The notes beneath the pieces are model-generated. The model was not told where the DNA came from. It did no database searches and worked only from the letters and a program-made list of their open reading frames with translations. Both the position numbers and the translations under genes were made by a program. Positions 28,159-36,720 of a DNA stretch of 64,000 bases are shown piece by piece. Each line of letters begins with the position of its first letter. Position 1 is the first letter of the stretch. The DNA comes from Paenibacillus kobensis NBRC 15729. Lineage in GTDB: Bacteria; Bacillota; Bacilli; Paenibacillales; Paenibacillaceae. The DNA is taken from contig NZ_BILZ01000014.1 of NCBI RefSeq assembly GCF_004000825.1, positions 41,054 to 105,053 on the forward strand, given 5' to 3'.

Positions 28159-28554
28159 TCATCCATCCTCCACTTCCTCACCAGATTCCAGTATGATCTG
28201 GGCGATTGCATAGTCTCCTGAATGCGAAATACTGACATGTACAATCCAATGATGAAGCCGACAATCCTCCATAGCCTTACCATGCAAAACAATATGCGGC
28301 TGCCCCGTATCCATATTGATCGTCTCAATGTCCGTTAGCCTATAACCATCTGTTAAGCCTTTACCCGTCGCCTTGAGGAATGCTTCCTTCACTGCCCAAC
28401 GCGCTGCGTAATGCTGCTCGGAATTACGAAAACGGGCACAGTAATCCATTTCGTTCTCCGTAAAAATTTTAGCCAGTGCTCGTGGCGGTTGGCGAAAAAT
28501 CATTTCCTGGATTTGCGGTATAAACTGAAGATCGACTCCAATCCCATGAATCAT
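28159..28554 (-). CDS. acpS: Holo-ACP synthase (AcpS-type phosphopantetheinyl transferase)
   Basis: 131 residues. GIGVDL at the N-terminus, FTENEMDYC, AARWAVKEAFLKATGKG (metal-binding Glu and Lys) and VSISHSGDYAIAQI are AcpS hallmarks in order. It transfers the 4'-phosphopantetheine arm from CoA to carrier proteins; the island encodes four of them. Overlaps the GT1 gene by 4 bp (ATGA), last gene of its operon. Probably a dedicated copy. Confidence 0.92.
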   Translation of the reverse strand: MIHGIGVDLQFIPQIQEMIFRQPPRALAKIFTENEMDYCARFRNSEQHYAARWAVKEAFLKATGKGLTDGYRLTDIETINMDTGQPHIVLHGKAMEDCRLHHWIVHVSISHSGDYAIAQIILESGEEVEDG

Positions 28555-29753
28555 TTATTCCCTCCTATCCGTTGATTCATTAGCGCGCATCCTAGACGAT
28601 AGGCTTGCGCCGCCCCCCCATAACGGCGATCGATAACGGTATCCCTTAACTGCGCGATTTGTGAACGGTAATGATCCTCCATGACATGACGGGCAAGCGC
28701 ATAAAAATGACCAGGTGTACACGTGTCCGGCATGATATACTCGCATCCGCCGAGCTCCCATAAGCAGCGAGCATTGTACTCCCTCTCGGAGTGAGTAGGG
28801 ATAACTAGGGAGGGAATCGCCTGCATAATGGATGACAGACAACTGCCATGCCCTCCGTGATGTATGTACAGCTTCACCCGGGACAACCAAGACTGCTCGA
28901 AGCGCTCGATGCGGACGATCGAGGGAGGCATTGCCTTTGCCTCGGCAGTCGGCAGCTTGCCTGTATATACGATTGCAACCTTTTCCGGTCTATTTCGAAA
29001 TGCGGCTTGTACGAGTCTGACAAGCTGCAGCCCGCAATCACCCGACGAATCGAACAACCTGCCCGCATATACAATAACGTCAGGATATTCTTCAGCAGGT
29101 TCCGGGGCATTATCGTGCATGTATTGTCCGATCGGACCAACATAATGTACATCTTCACCACGTATTACATCTAGTTCCGGAATGCTCGGGACGATCGCGA
29201 TATCACCGATAACTAATTGCTCCATCCTGTCGATTGCAGGCAGACTCAACTCCTGAAGTACGTTGCTGATGACAGATGATACCCTCGTGATATTTCTTGG
29301 CGGATGTACCCAGTAATGAAGTGGTCTCCCATTCGGATGGAAGCAAGCTTGTACGATTCCTGCAACGGGGATACCTAAATAACGAGCGGCGATTACGGTA
29401 TGCGGGCTCATATCTGCATAAACTAGATCGGGTGCGAACTCCTTGAGCATAGCTATTCGATGATGTATCCAAGACCTAACGAACAAAGGATCGCCAAGTC
29501 CATGCCCTGCAAAGTATTGATCAAGATGATAGAAAGTCGGGCCTATAGGCACGGTTAGGGAAGGATCCGGCATGAGCGGATCGTCATCAGCCAAATAGGT
29601 ATATCCATGACTCATTAAATACTTTGCTGCATGCTCGTCATAAATGCTGAATGCTACTGTATCACCCACTTTGTTATGTTGTTCGGCAATTGGTAAGGTA
29701 CGCAGTACAGGGCCCATCCCTCCGCTCAGTCCAAAAAAAATGCGTTTACTCAT
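28551..29753 (-). CDS. GT1-family (UDP-glycosyltransferase-like, GT-B) glycosyltransferase
   Basis: 400 residues. GT-B fold with N-terminal FGLSGGMGPVLRTLPIAEQ, acceptor-domain segment VYADMSPHTVIAARYLGIP and donor-site HHGGHGSCLSSIMQAIPSLVIPTHSEREYNA (about 318-348). AAAGGAG before the ATG. It should attach an activated sugar to the island product. Closely related in layout to the 57236 enzyme; the nucleotidyltransferase gene upstream overlaps it by 8 bp. Confidence 0.88.
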   Translation of the reverse strand: MSKRIFFGLSGGMGPVLRTLPIAEQHNKVGDTVAFSIYDEHAAKYLMSHGYTYLADDDPLMPDPSLTVPIGPTFYHLDQYFAGHGLGDPLFVRSWIHHRIAMLKEFAPDLVYADMSPHTVIAARYLGIPVAGIVQACFHPNGRPLHYWVHPPRNITRVSSVISNVLQELSLPAIDRMEQLVIGDIAIVPSIPELDVIRGEDVHYVGPIGQYMHDNAPEPAEEYPDVIVYAGRLFDSSGDCGLQLVRLVQAAFRNRPEKVAIVYTGKLPTAEAKAMPPSIVRIERFEQSWLSRVKLYIHHGGHGSCLSSIMQAIPSLVIPTHSEREYNARCLWELGGCEYIMPDTCTPGHFYALARHVMEDHYRSQIAQLRDTVIDRRYGGAAQAYRLGCALMNQRIGGNK

Positions 29754-30483
29754 AGAGACACTCCTTTTGTATCGAAAGTTTCATAAAAGCCATGAGCTGT
29801 TCCGGAGTTCCAAGTGGATAACAAAACGATGCATGATCAACACCTATTAAACTACCTTGTGAAATCATTCGCTCATACAGAAGGGCTACATACCATTCCC
29901 CTTCCTGTGGTACCGGGTCTATCAAAGCCTGAGACATCATATCAAGATACCCCCTTGTCGACCGAAAATAATAAAGTCCGGACGTTGCCCAGGTGGAGAT
30001 TACTCTCTTTTCCCGGACCGACCGGACCAATTCATCAGAATCAATCTCTACATAGCTGAATGCGGGATCAGAAGATGGAAAAATATTAATTAGTCCATCT
30101 ATTGTCTCTGCACATTTTGCAATGGTCTCTTTAATCCGCGTTCCCACATAGGTATCGCCATTGAATATGAGGAGCGGCTCAGATGGCGCCAGAAAGGATC
30201 GTGCCATCCATACTGTCTCTGCTTGTCCTCTTGTAGGTGCATCCAAAGGGACCAGTATAGCACGTGGACATCGAGATTTAATTACATCCTTTAATTCAGT
30301 CTGTTCAAAAACTTCCCTCAAAGCAACGAAAATGAAACTATGATTCTCGAACAATGGCAGCAGGCTGTCCAAGGCCCAATAAAGCATCGGACGACCCGCG
30401 ACATCAATCAACGGCTTCGGCATGCTATATCCAGCGGACCGAAACCGCATGCCTGCACCAGCTAGCGGTATGACGATATTCAT
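29746..30483 (-). CDS. Sugar-phosphate-type nucleotidyltransferase
   Basis: 245 residues from the ATG at 30483 (GGGAGAG 5 bases upstream; a longer frame lacks a site). N-terminal IVIPLAGAGMRFRSAGYSMPKPLIDVAGRPML is the NTP-binding signature, IFNGDTYV gives the metal-binding Asp. It would make an NDP-activated sugar or alditol for a glycosyltransferase. Overlaps the HAD gene by 4 bp and the GT1 gene by 8 bp: tightly coupled kinase/HAD/nucleotidyltransferase/GT cassette. Confidence 0.87.
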   Translation of the reverse strand: MNIVIPLAGAGMRFRSAGYSMPKPLIDVAGRPMLYWALDSLLPLFENHSFIFVALREVFEQTELKDVIKSRCPRAILVPLDAPTRGQAETVWMARSFLAPSEPLLIFNGDTYVGTRIKETIAKCAETIDGLINIFPSSDPAFSYVEIDSDELVRSVREKRVISTWATSGLYYFRSTRGYLDMMSQALIDPVPQEGEWYVALLYERMISQGSLIGVDHASFCYPLGTPEQLMAFMKLSIQKECLYE

Positions 30484-30839
30484 AGGGACTCTCCCTTCCC
30501 ACGAATCACCGATAGCGCTTCTCCCCATTCGGTTAGCCGATGAGCTAAATCGTCAATGTAGATATCCCCATACGGCTTGCCAAATATGAGTTCATCATAC
30601 GGCACTGCATAATGATTCAGCCATTGATGCGTTAGCATACCTACGTTTGCGATAACCTTGCCTACATTGCCCGCTGTCGTACGCATATTTCGAGCGGTAT
30701 GAATAATGATCGTATGGCCTTCCGATTTGAGCTGATAAAGTGCCTCGATGGCTCCATCCAGTGGTACGACGTCGGCATATGACTGCCCCTCCCCCTTCAA
30801 TTTACAGATCGTACCATCCAAATCCACAACAATTCGCAT
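30480..30839 (-). CDS. Small HAD-family phosphatase-like protein
   Basis: 119 residues. Motif I VDLDGTIC (Asp nucleophile, about D6/D8), HTARN (motif II Thr), KPYGDIYIDDLAH with the motif IV acidic pair. The lysine of motif III is probably K88 or a nearby residue. The size and motifs fit minimal C0-type HADs found in polysaccharide clusters, which act on phosphorylated sugars. Between kinase and nucleotidyltransferase genes. Confidence 0.82.
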   Translation of the reverse strand: MRIVVDLDGTICKLKGEGQSYADVVPLDGAIEALYQLKSEGHTIIIHTARNMRTTAGNVGKVIANVGMLTHQWLNHYAVPYDELIFGKPYGDIYIDDLAHRLTEWGEALSVIRGKGESL

Positions 30840-30851
30840 CAGCCTCGTCTC

Positions 30852-31784
30852 CTATTCCGATAATGCCTGTTCTAATCGTTCCGTTCCGAGTGCGAACAAA
30901 GCTAACTGGCGGTTAGATTCTTCCTTATGGAGTGGCAGCATAGATAAAAACAAAAGCGCTTCAATAATTCGGACTTTTTTCAGCTGGTCCGGCCCTATCC
31001 AACTATCCAGCATGTTACGCAATCGATCGGTCTCTCGGTCAAGCCCTAGCTCAAGCTCTATTGCGCCGGTTTCTACCTTTACTTTGTATTTCCCACGAAT
31101 AATATGCTCGTAACCCGACAGACTATGCCGGAGCTTTGCCCAATCGTATCGATGATCACCGTAGATGGTTCTCACTCCAAAGCAGCCCCTTGGATCAATC
31201 ATCTTTATGCTATCCGTTTCGATTGAGTAAAATAGATTCGATAAACAAAAGTCCCCATGCATGGCACTTATAACTGGCTCCTCAAGAAGTTTCAGCAGCT
31301 CTCCAAGTTCCTTTTGCAGCATCACAGTTGGACTCAATACTGTCCTTCCATTCAATCGAAGGTATCCTTGCGAATGAACCTGCTTTGCCCAATCGCATTG
31401 GTGAAGGAAGGCATTCATCCGCTCGTGTGTTTTACTGACATACATATCATAGAGACATGCTTTCGATAAATGACCGGGAAACCGTTTGAAATCGTTAAGC
31501 GTTCTGCGCAGACCCCGAAATGCAACATCCCACTCTCTTCTCGTCCAATTACCCGCTACAAGCGCATCTCCTAGCGTGTTGCCCGCTATAAAGTCTATTG
31601 TCAGAGAAGGAAACTTCCTATCCAACGAAAACGATTGAACCGTCGGCATGTAACTCTTCAACTCGTCCGGGCAGTCCAAATACCAGATAATTTCATCTAT
31701 CAACTTCCTCACGTGCTCGCTGGTCTTCGTTACATGCATTCCGCCGGAATGTACAGTCAAATTGTTAAAATATCTCGTCTTCAC
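30852..31784 (-). CDS. APH/choline-kinase-like phosphotransferase
   Basis: 310 residues, GTG start with AAAGGAGG upstream. The catalytic core AMHGDFCLSNLFY (Brenner motif, His-Gly-Asp) and the metal-binding KMIDPRG are clear. It phosphorylates a small molecule (sugar, alcohol or amine). With the HAD and nucleotidyltransferase downstream, it most likely feeds an NDP-activated donor; antibiotic inactivation is the alternative. Follows the AraC gene by 12 bp. Confidence 0.8.
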   Translation of the reverse strand: MKTRYFNNLTVHSGGMHVTKTSEHVRKLIDEIIWYLDCPDELKSYMPTVQSFSLDRKFPSLTIDFIAGNTLGDALVAGNWTRREWDVAFRGLRRTLNDFKRFPGHLSKACLYDMYVSKTHERMNAFLHQCDWAKQVHSQGYLRLNGRTVLSPTVMLQKELGELLKLLEEPVISAMHGDFCLSNLFYSIETDSIKMIDPRGCFGVRTIYGDHRYDWAKLRHSLSGYEHIIRGKYKVKVETGAIELELGLDRETDRLRNMLDSWIGPDQLKKVRIIEALLFLSMLPLHKEESNRQLALFALGTERLEQALSE

Positions 31785-31796
31785 GATTGTCCTCCT

Positions 31797-32471
31797 TTAT
31801 GCAGAATTTGTTCCGAACCTTGCATTCTTCTTACGGTAATCAGATGGTTTCTCACCGACTAGTCGCTTGAAGACTCGTCCAAAGTGCGTAAGGTCACCAT
31901 ATCCGACCGCATAGCATACATCGGTAACCGGTACGCCCTCCTGTAGCATTACCTTTGCCTTCTGAACCCGCTTATTCATAATGTATTCTTTAAATCCAAT
32001 CCCAAAGTATTCTTTGAACATCCTGCTGTAATGACATCTGCTAACAAATACATTGGCCGAAACTGTCTCCAGGCAAAGCTCGCTCTCGCACAAATTTTCT
32101 TCAATATACTCAATTGATTTATACAGCATAGGCGGCGTCTCCGGCTTATCCGCGCCTTCTATCACCGGCTTGGATAGAAGCCCAACCGAATCAAGGAAGG
32201 AATAGAATACAAACAAATCCAGTTTATTGACCTTCAGCAATATCATTACTGGACTATCAAGCTTTAGTTCGTCTACCTTCCAAGATGGTGGAAGTGTGTC
32301 CTCGAAGCTAAGAAAGACAATGAATTTATATTTAATTGATTGAATGTGTTCCGTAACGGCGGCAAAATTATTTTGAGGTAAAATAACCATATTAGTAAAC
32401 ATCCGCTGAACACGATGGTACTCATCGTCTTTAAGCTTATGGCTAATCACCAGCAGCACATCCATTGGCAT
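31797..32471 (-). CDS. AraC-family transcription regulator (second copy)
   Basis: 224 residues. C-terminal double HTH (LCLETVSANVFVSRCHYSRMF and TDVCYAVGYGDLTHFGRVFKR) is near-identical in layout to the 21190 regulator, and the N-terminal half is again a degenerate sensor-like domain. GGGAGG lies 4 bases before the first ATG; the ATG at 32465 is equally possible. Heads the kinase-HAD-NTase-GT-AcpS operon. Likely pathway-specific. Confidence 0.88.
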   Translation of the reverse strand: MPMDVLLVISHKLKDDEYHRVQRMFTNMVILPQNNFAAVTEHIQSIKYKFIVFLSFEDTLPPSWKVDELKLDSPVMILLKVNKLDLFVFYSFLDSVGLLSKPVIEGADKPETPPMLYKSIEYIEENLCESELCLETVSANVFVSRCHYSRMFKEYFGIGFKEYIMNKRVQKAKVMLQEGVPVTDVCYAVGYGDLTHFGRVFKRLVGEKPSDYRKKNARFGTNSA

Positions 32472-32598
32472 TATACCTCCCAGTATTATTGTTCCAGGTT
32501 AGTTTAATGGTACCAATCGCTGCCTTATTATGATCTGTATCTGTTGTGCAACAATAGGAGTAATTTGCGCAAGAACATAAGTTCCATCTCAAAGGAAT

Positions 32599-32640
32599 AA
32601 AAAAATCACCCGGCCATCGTTTCTTGGCCGGGTGATTTTT
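32599..32640 (-). terminator. Terminator of the 48234-32653 operon
   Basis: AAAATCACCCGGCC ... GGCCGGGTGATTTTT, perfect 13-bp GC-rich stem with T-run, 13 bases past the stop of the small protein gene. Marks the end of a roughly 15.6-kb operon. Confidence 0.94.
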
Positions 32641-32652
32641 GTAACACTTTAA

Positions 32653-32829
32653 TTATCCCAAAAACTTCCTTGGCATAATACTATTCGGATACTCCTTCTT
32701 AGGAAGTGAGCGATAATACTCCAATTCCTCAGTAGTCAAATAATATGTCTTAACCTCTCCATTGGGAGAAGTACGATCCTTATCACGTTGCGGTACGACC
32801 GTACGTTTTAACACATGCATTCTAGCCAA
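32653..32829 (-). CDS. Small 58-residue protein at the end of the long operon
   Basis: Read from a TTG at 32829, because AGGAGGG (32838-32844) lies 8 bases upstream; the first in-frame ATG is at 32820. The ribosome site overlaps the stop of the metallopeptidase gene, so translation is coupled. The product is basic at the N-terminus, has a Tyr/Glu-rich middle (YYLTTEELEYYRSLPKK) and ends PRKFLG. No family recognised and no Cys or Ser/Thr-rich core. It is immediately followed by a strong terminator. It may be a small partner protein or, less likely, a precursor peptide. Confidence 0.6.
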   Translation of the reverse strand: MARMHVLKRTVVPQRDKDRTSPNGEVKTYYLTTEELEYYRSLPKKEYPNSIMPRKFLG

Positions 32830-32842
32830 CGAGCTATCCCTC

Positions 32843-34402
32843 CTACTCCATTTTTAAATCTTCAATAAGATAAGAAGCTTTTAGCGGCATTCCTGTACTA
32901 TCCTTTAATAAGGTATACCAGCTTTGAGAAGAGCCAGGCTTTATTAAGCGATTACGTAACCATTGCAACGACTGGTCTGTGAACTCGGCATGAAATTGTG
33001 AACGTAGCGTATGACGTATCTGTGACGCTGCCATTTCTCCAAATAAATAGTTATAATAATAGACCGGAAGCGTCGTCAGATGCGCCTTTGCCGCCCAACA
33101 GGGCATATCCCAGTTATTGGGACGCTGTATACATTGTACCTCCTCCACGATGGACCACCATATATCATTAAGATGACCTGTTGGATTGCTATATAACTCC
33201 TTCTCGAATCTAACTAAAGCTATTGTAGAGTACAGTCTGATTAACAAATGCTTTCTCAGCTCTTCCTCCCAAATCGGTTCACCCATAAGGGGGTAACCGG
33301 CCAATCCCAGCTCTTTCAGCCATTTGTGATTTATAGATAATCTCTCGAAGAGCAAGGCGACAGCTTCACTTAAGAAAGGATGTGCCGGCTGTCGCAAAAT
33401 AAAAGGTAGCGACTCATCTAGTCCACTCTCATAAAAGGCATGTCCCAGCTCATGCATCAATATACCGAGCCCTGAAATATTATCTGCCGATAAATTGCAC
33501 ATCAACCGGATATCCTTCGATCGATTAATATTTAAGCAGCAGTTCGCTTGATCCTTTCCACTTCTTTCCGACAAATCCATCTGTGACAAAAGGAAACCGA
33601 GATCCGTTTTTTGCAGCCACTGCGCCAATTTGGGTATGCTTGCCTTTATATCAAAGTAATATGAAGAATAACGAACAGGGTATCCTTGCAGTAGTAACAT
33701 ATGGTAATGCCATGGCTGTAAGCATGTTACCGAAATTCCAAATAGTGAGGCTCGATCACAATCTAGCTCTTCCTTCACTTTCCGGTAGCTGGCATCTAAA
33801 CCATTTCGCAGATGGGCAATGCTCGTCTCGAGCTCCTCCATCGTAATTTCCTGAGAATGGAGTTTCATAAGAAAGTAGTTGTCAAACCCTTGATCTCTCG
33901 CTACCTGATTTCTCATTTTCACCAAATTGATCAGACCGTGTGCAATCTCTTCTCCGAGTCGCATCCCCGCTGTCCATACTTGCTGACGTGAGAAAGAATC
34001 CTTCTGAGTGCTCAGCAGCATAGAGATTTGGCCATTCGATAAGTCAGTATCGTTCAGACGAGCTCGAAATGTCGCTATTCTATTGTGCAGCTCATTCCAC
34101 AATCTGAGCATTTGCTGCTGCAAATCTTTATTTTCCCCATACTCAAGCATTTCATATCGTAACACTGTCAATTGACGTTTCTGGTTGAAGGATAAACCAG
34201 AGCTATCCAAACCTCGATTTATATCAGCCTTTAAGGATGTAAGAAGATTGATATATTGCAATTCGAAAGCAGCATGTCTATCAGCCCAATAAGAATCTCC
34301 TGTAGTCATGGCTTGCCACAGAGCATCCATCATCGGGGGATAAGCTTGGTGAAGTGCTTTATTAAAATGTTCGATCTCCATAACAAATTTACTTTTACCC
34401 AT
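32843..34402 (-). CDS. M2/M3-type zinc metallopeptidase (gluzincin)
   Basis: 519 residues, all-helical. Zinc motif HELGH at about 317-321 and third ligand Glu about 25 residues later (FLSEAVAL, E346), followed by a Tyr-rich C-terminal region, as in oligopeptidases of the M3/M2 (ACE-like) type. No signal peptide, so it cleaves cytoplasmic peptides. In a biosynthetic operon it might remove an aminoacyl or peptidyl group from an intermediate. Stop codon overlaps the ribosome site of the small downstream gene. Confidence 0.8.
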   Translation of the reverse strand: MGKSKFVMEIEHFNKALHQAYPPMMDALWQAMTTGDSYWADRHAAFELQYINLLTSLKADINRGLDSSGLSFNQKRQLTVLRYEMLEYGENKDLQQQMLRLWNELHNRIATFRARLNDTDLSNGQISMLLSTQKDSFSRQQVWTAGMRLGEEIAHGLINLVKMRNQVARDQGFDNYFLMKLHSQEITMEELETSIAHLRNGLDASYRKVKEELDCDRASLFGISVTCLQPWHYHMLLLQGYPVRYSSYYFDIKASIPKLAQWLQKTDLGFLLSQMDLSERSGKDQANCCLNINRSKDIRLMCNLSADNISGLGILMHELGHAFYESGLDESLPFILRQPAHPFLSEAVALLFERLSINHKWLKELGLAGYPLMGEPIWEEELRKHLLIRLYSTIALVRFEKELYSNPTGHLNDIWWSIVEEVQCIQRPNNWDMPCWAAKAHLTTLPVYYYNYLFGEMAASQIRHTLRSQFHAEFTDQSLQWLRNRLIKPGSSQSWYTLLKDSTGMPLKASYLIEDLKME

Positions 34403-34406
34403 ATTA

Positions 34407-34910
34407 TCAATTCCTTGACATTTCTGTTCGCAAATCTTGCTCTAACTGAGTAATGTGCTCCTCAATGTTTGTCACTTCATACCGATGAATGATCATGCCT
34501 GACGGATTTATTAAGTAGGTGATACGCTGCAGCATGGCCACTGAATCATTATCGCTGTCAGAAACAGATTTGATTCCATACCGACGGGCAACAACACCAT
34601 CCGGATCTGATAACAAAATATGTGGCAGCCGGTTTTTCCGAGAAAAGATCAAGTGCGAAGAAATTAAATCGGGGCTAATCCCTATTATGACGACCCTGCC
34701 CAACGGTTTAACGGCTGACTGAATCGACTCATAGTGATCCCGGAGTTTACAATGCTGAGTTGTGCACATTACAGTGAAGTTACGAGGGTAAAACAATAGA
34801 ATGACGTACTGTCCAATATATTCATCTAAATTCACAAGTTTACGCTTGCCAAGCTCGACCCCCTCTAAGTGAAAGGGGGATGCTTGATCACCGGACTGAA
34901 GCTGTAACAT
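34407..34910 (-). CDS. Peroxiredoxin (AhpC/TSA, Bcp-like)
   Basis: 167 residues from the ATG at 34910; GGAGG 8 bases upstream is inside a longer frame. LLFYPRNFTVMCTTQHCKLRD holds the peroxidatic Cys (MCTT) and a second Cys five residues later, the Bcp-type pattern. It reduces peroxides with thiols. Placed in the biosynthetic operon, it may protect enzymes from peroxide made by oxygenases or act on a product. Confidence 0.87.
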   Translation of the reverse strand: MLQLQSGDQASPFHLEGVELGKRKLVNLDEYIGQYVILLFYPRNFTVMCTTQHCKLRDHYESIQSAVKPLGRVVIIGISPDLISSHLIFSRKNRLPHILLSDPDGVVARRYGIKSVSDSDNDSVAMLQRITYLINPSGMIIHRYEVTNIEEHITQLEQDLRTEMSRN

Positions 34911-34929
34911 TTTGAATGCCTCCACTCTC

Positions 34930-36282
34930 CTATTCTAGAGGTATCGAGCTATTGCTCGATTCGATTGCTCGAACCACCCCGTCAATTAAAACTTCGATCT
35001 CGTTCCACGTCGAGCTAAGCGGAGGATACAAGATTAATATACTATTGAACCAATTGCCCAACACGCCCTCATGTCTAAGCGCCGCTGAAAGCCGTTTACC
35101 ATAATCGTAACTGACTGCGCCCTTGTTTATTCTGTCAGATACCATCTCTATGGCAATCATTAACCCTTTACCACGTATATCACCTACATGAGGGTGCGTA
35201 GACAGTGCACGCCTAAACGAATTGATAATATGCTCCCCTTTGGGCTTTATCTGATCGATTAATTGATCCTGCTCTAGGCAGTCAAGTACGGCCATGGCCG
35301 CGGCGCAGCCTACCGGATGTCCGCTTTGTGTGGAGCCGTGCAGGAAAATCCCCCCCCTATCAAACAACTGAGAGGCAATCGCTCGAGAAACTAACGTAGC
35401 TCCCATTGGGAAGTACCCTCCCGTGAGCCCTTTCGATACTGCCAATAGATCCGGGCTAACGTCCAATTCATGCGTCATTAACCATCCGCCTGTTCTGCCG
35501 ATACCAGTCCCCACTTCATCCATGATAAGAAGAATACCGTAACGTTCAGTCAAACGACGGACTTTTTGAATATACGACCTGGGGATCTCTATGATACCGT
35601 TGACGCCCTGAATAGGTTCAAGAAGAACCGCCGCTATTTCATCTGGTCCATTCTCGAATATCGTCTCCTCCAATAAATCCAGACAATATTGAATAACTTG
35701 CTCATACGTTCCGTCGATTGGAGGACGATATTTGTTAGGGGTGGGCACTGAATAGCAATTCTCCAAGGCAGGGCCAAACGACTCATTAATTCCCATATGG
35801 GTTACCGAGCCGGTTCCGAAAGTTGTGCCATGGTAGTTTCCTTCCAGGCTAATAAATTTCGTTCTTTTATTCTCACCTAACGAGAGGTAGTATTGCCGTG
35901 CAAGTCGCATTGCCGTCTCCACCGCACCAGAACCGTCATTGCTATAAAATACTTGTCCGAAAGGCTCCCCACACAACCCGATTAGTCGCTGAGAAAGCTG
36001 CTCCACCAGAGGATGAGTTTGACCACAAGTTGATGCAAAATTAAGCGTGGCATACTGCAGGGCAATTTTATCCGTCACATATGGATTGCACAGCCCTACG
36101 GATGGAACCGCCGTTGTCGCATACATATACCTTTTGTTGTGCTGGTCATAAACCCATACACCCTCGCCTCTAATCAAATAAGTATTCGACTCATGAAAGC
36201 CTTGTGAAGTTAACGAAGAATATCCTGGCATATACGTAAAAGGATGCAAGGTCGAATATGACTGTGTTACGGAATCTTTCAA
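34930..36282 (-). CDS. Class III PLP-dependent aminotransferase
   Basis: About 450 residues. I place the start at the TTG at 36282 (GGAGG 8 bases upstream); an ATG at 36297 overlaps that site. Signature: YSNDGSGAVETAMRLAR, IMDEVGTGIGRTG with the PLP-binding Asp (about D260 from the longer start), and the Schiff-base Lys in AVSKGLTGGYFPMG (about K289). It moves an amino group onto an aldehyde or ketone, for example to make an amino sugar or an amine on the chain that the BtrH-like enzymes could then acylate. Confidence 0.9.
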   Translation of the reverse strand: MKDSVTQSYSTLHPFTYMPGYSSLTSQGFHESNTYLIRGEGVWVYDQHNKRYMYATTAVPSVGLCNPYVTDKIALQYATLNFASTCGQTHPLVEQLSQRLIGLCGEPFGQVFYSNDGSGAVETAMRLARQYYLSLGENKRTKFISLEGNYHGTTFGTGSVTHMGINESFGPALENCYSVPTPNKYRPPIDGTYEQVIQYCLDLLEETIFENGPDEIAAVLLEPIQGVNGIIEIPRSYIQKVRRLTERYGILLIMDEVGTGIGRTGGWLMTHELDVSPDLLAVSKGLTGGYFPMGATLVSRAIASQLFDRGGIFLHGSTQSGHPVGCAAAMAVLDCLEQDQLIDQIKPKGEHIINSFRRALSTHPHVGDIRGKGLMIAIEMVSDRINKGAVSYDYGKRLSAALRHEGVLGNWFNSILILYPPLSSTWNEIEVLIDGVVRAIESSNSSIPLE

Positions 36283-36360
36283 CAGACTCACCTCCATAAA
36301 ATTTGGCCATGAACTATTGCGAGTACGCGAAGAGGACGAATGTCGGAAGCAACCCGCTTT

Positions 36361-36720
36361 CTAAGGTGATACGAGTGATACTAACTTTTGCTTTCTAGAG
36401 TTGTAATCAATGAAAATAAAAAAGGTGCAGCCCGTTTCCGAATATACATCATGATGGTCATCATCGTTCGCCGTAAGGAAATCACCTTTCCTTAGAATGT
36501 CGTTATTCATCTTAACTTCTCCATCCACAATAAAAGCGATCTCCCTTCTTGGATGGTCGTGGAGAGGAATCGATCCTCCAGGCAAGCATTTTGCCAGAAA
36601 TGCCACTCTCCCTGTGTCAGCCTCTTCCCATAGATAAATCATCTCTGTATTTTCGTAGATTCCCTCAACCCACACCTGCTCTGATTTGCGTACGACTATT
36701 TGTTCCGATTGTTTTCTCAT
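36361..36720 (-). CDS. Small cupin protein
   Basis: 119 residues. Cupin motifs LPGGSIPLHDHPRREIAFIVDGE (HxH with Glu) and GDFLTANDDDHHDVY; likely metal-binding. Overlaps the SRPBCC-PDZ stop by 4 bp. The cupin at 37707 on the other side of that gene is a paralogue (shared LWEE.(D/E)TGR, HPRRE). Function could be an isomerase, cyclase or metal-dependent binding protein. Confidence 0.85.
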   Translation of the reverse strand: MRKQSEQIVVRKSEQVWVEGIYENTEMIYLWEEADTGRVAFLAKCLPGGSIPLHDHPRREIAFIVDGEVKMNNDILRKGDFLTANDDDHHDVYSETGCTFFIFIDYNSRKQKLVSLVSP

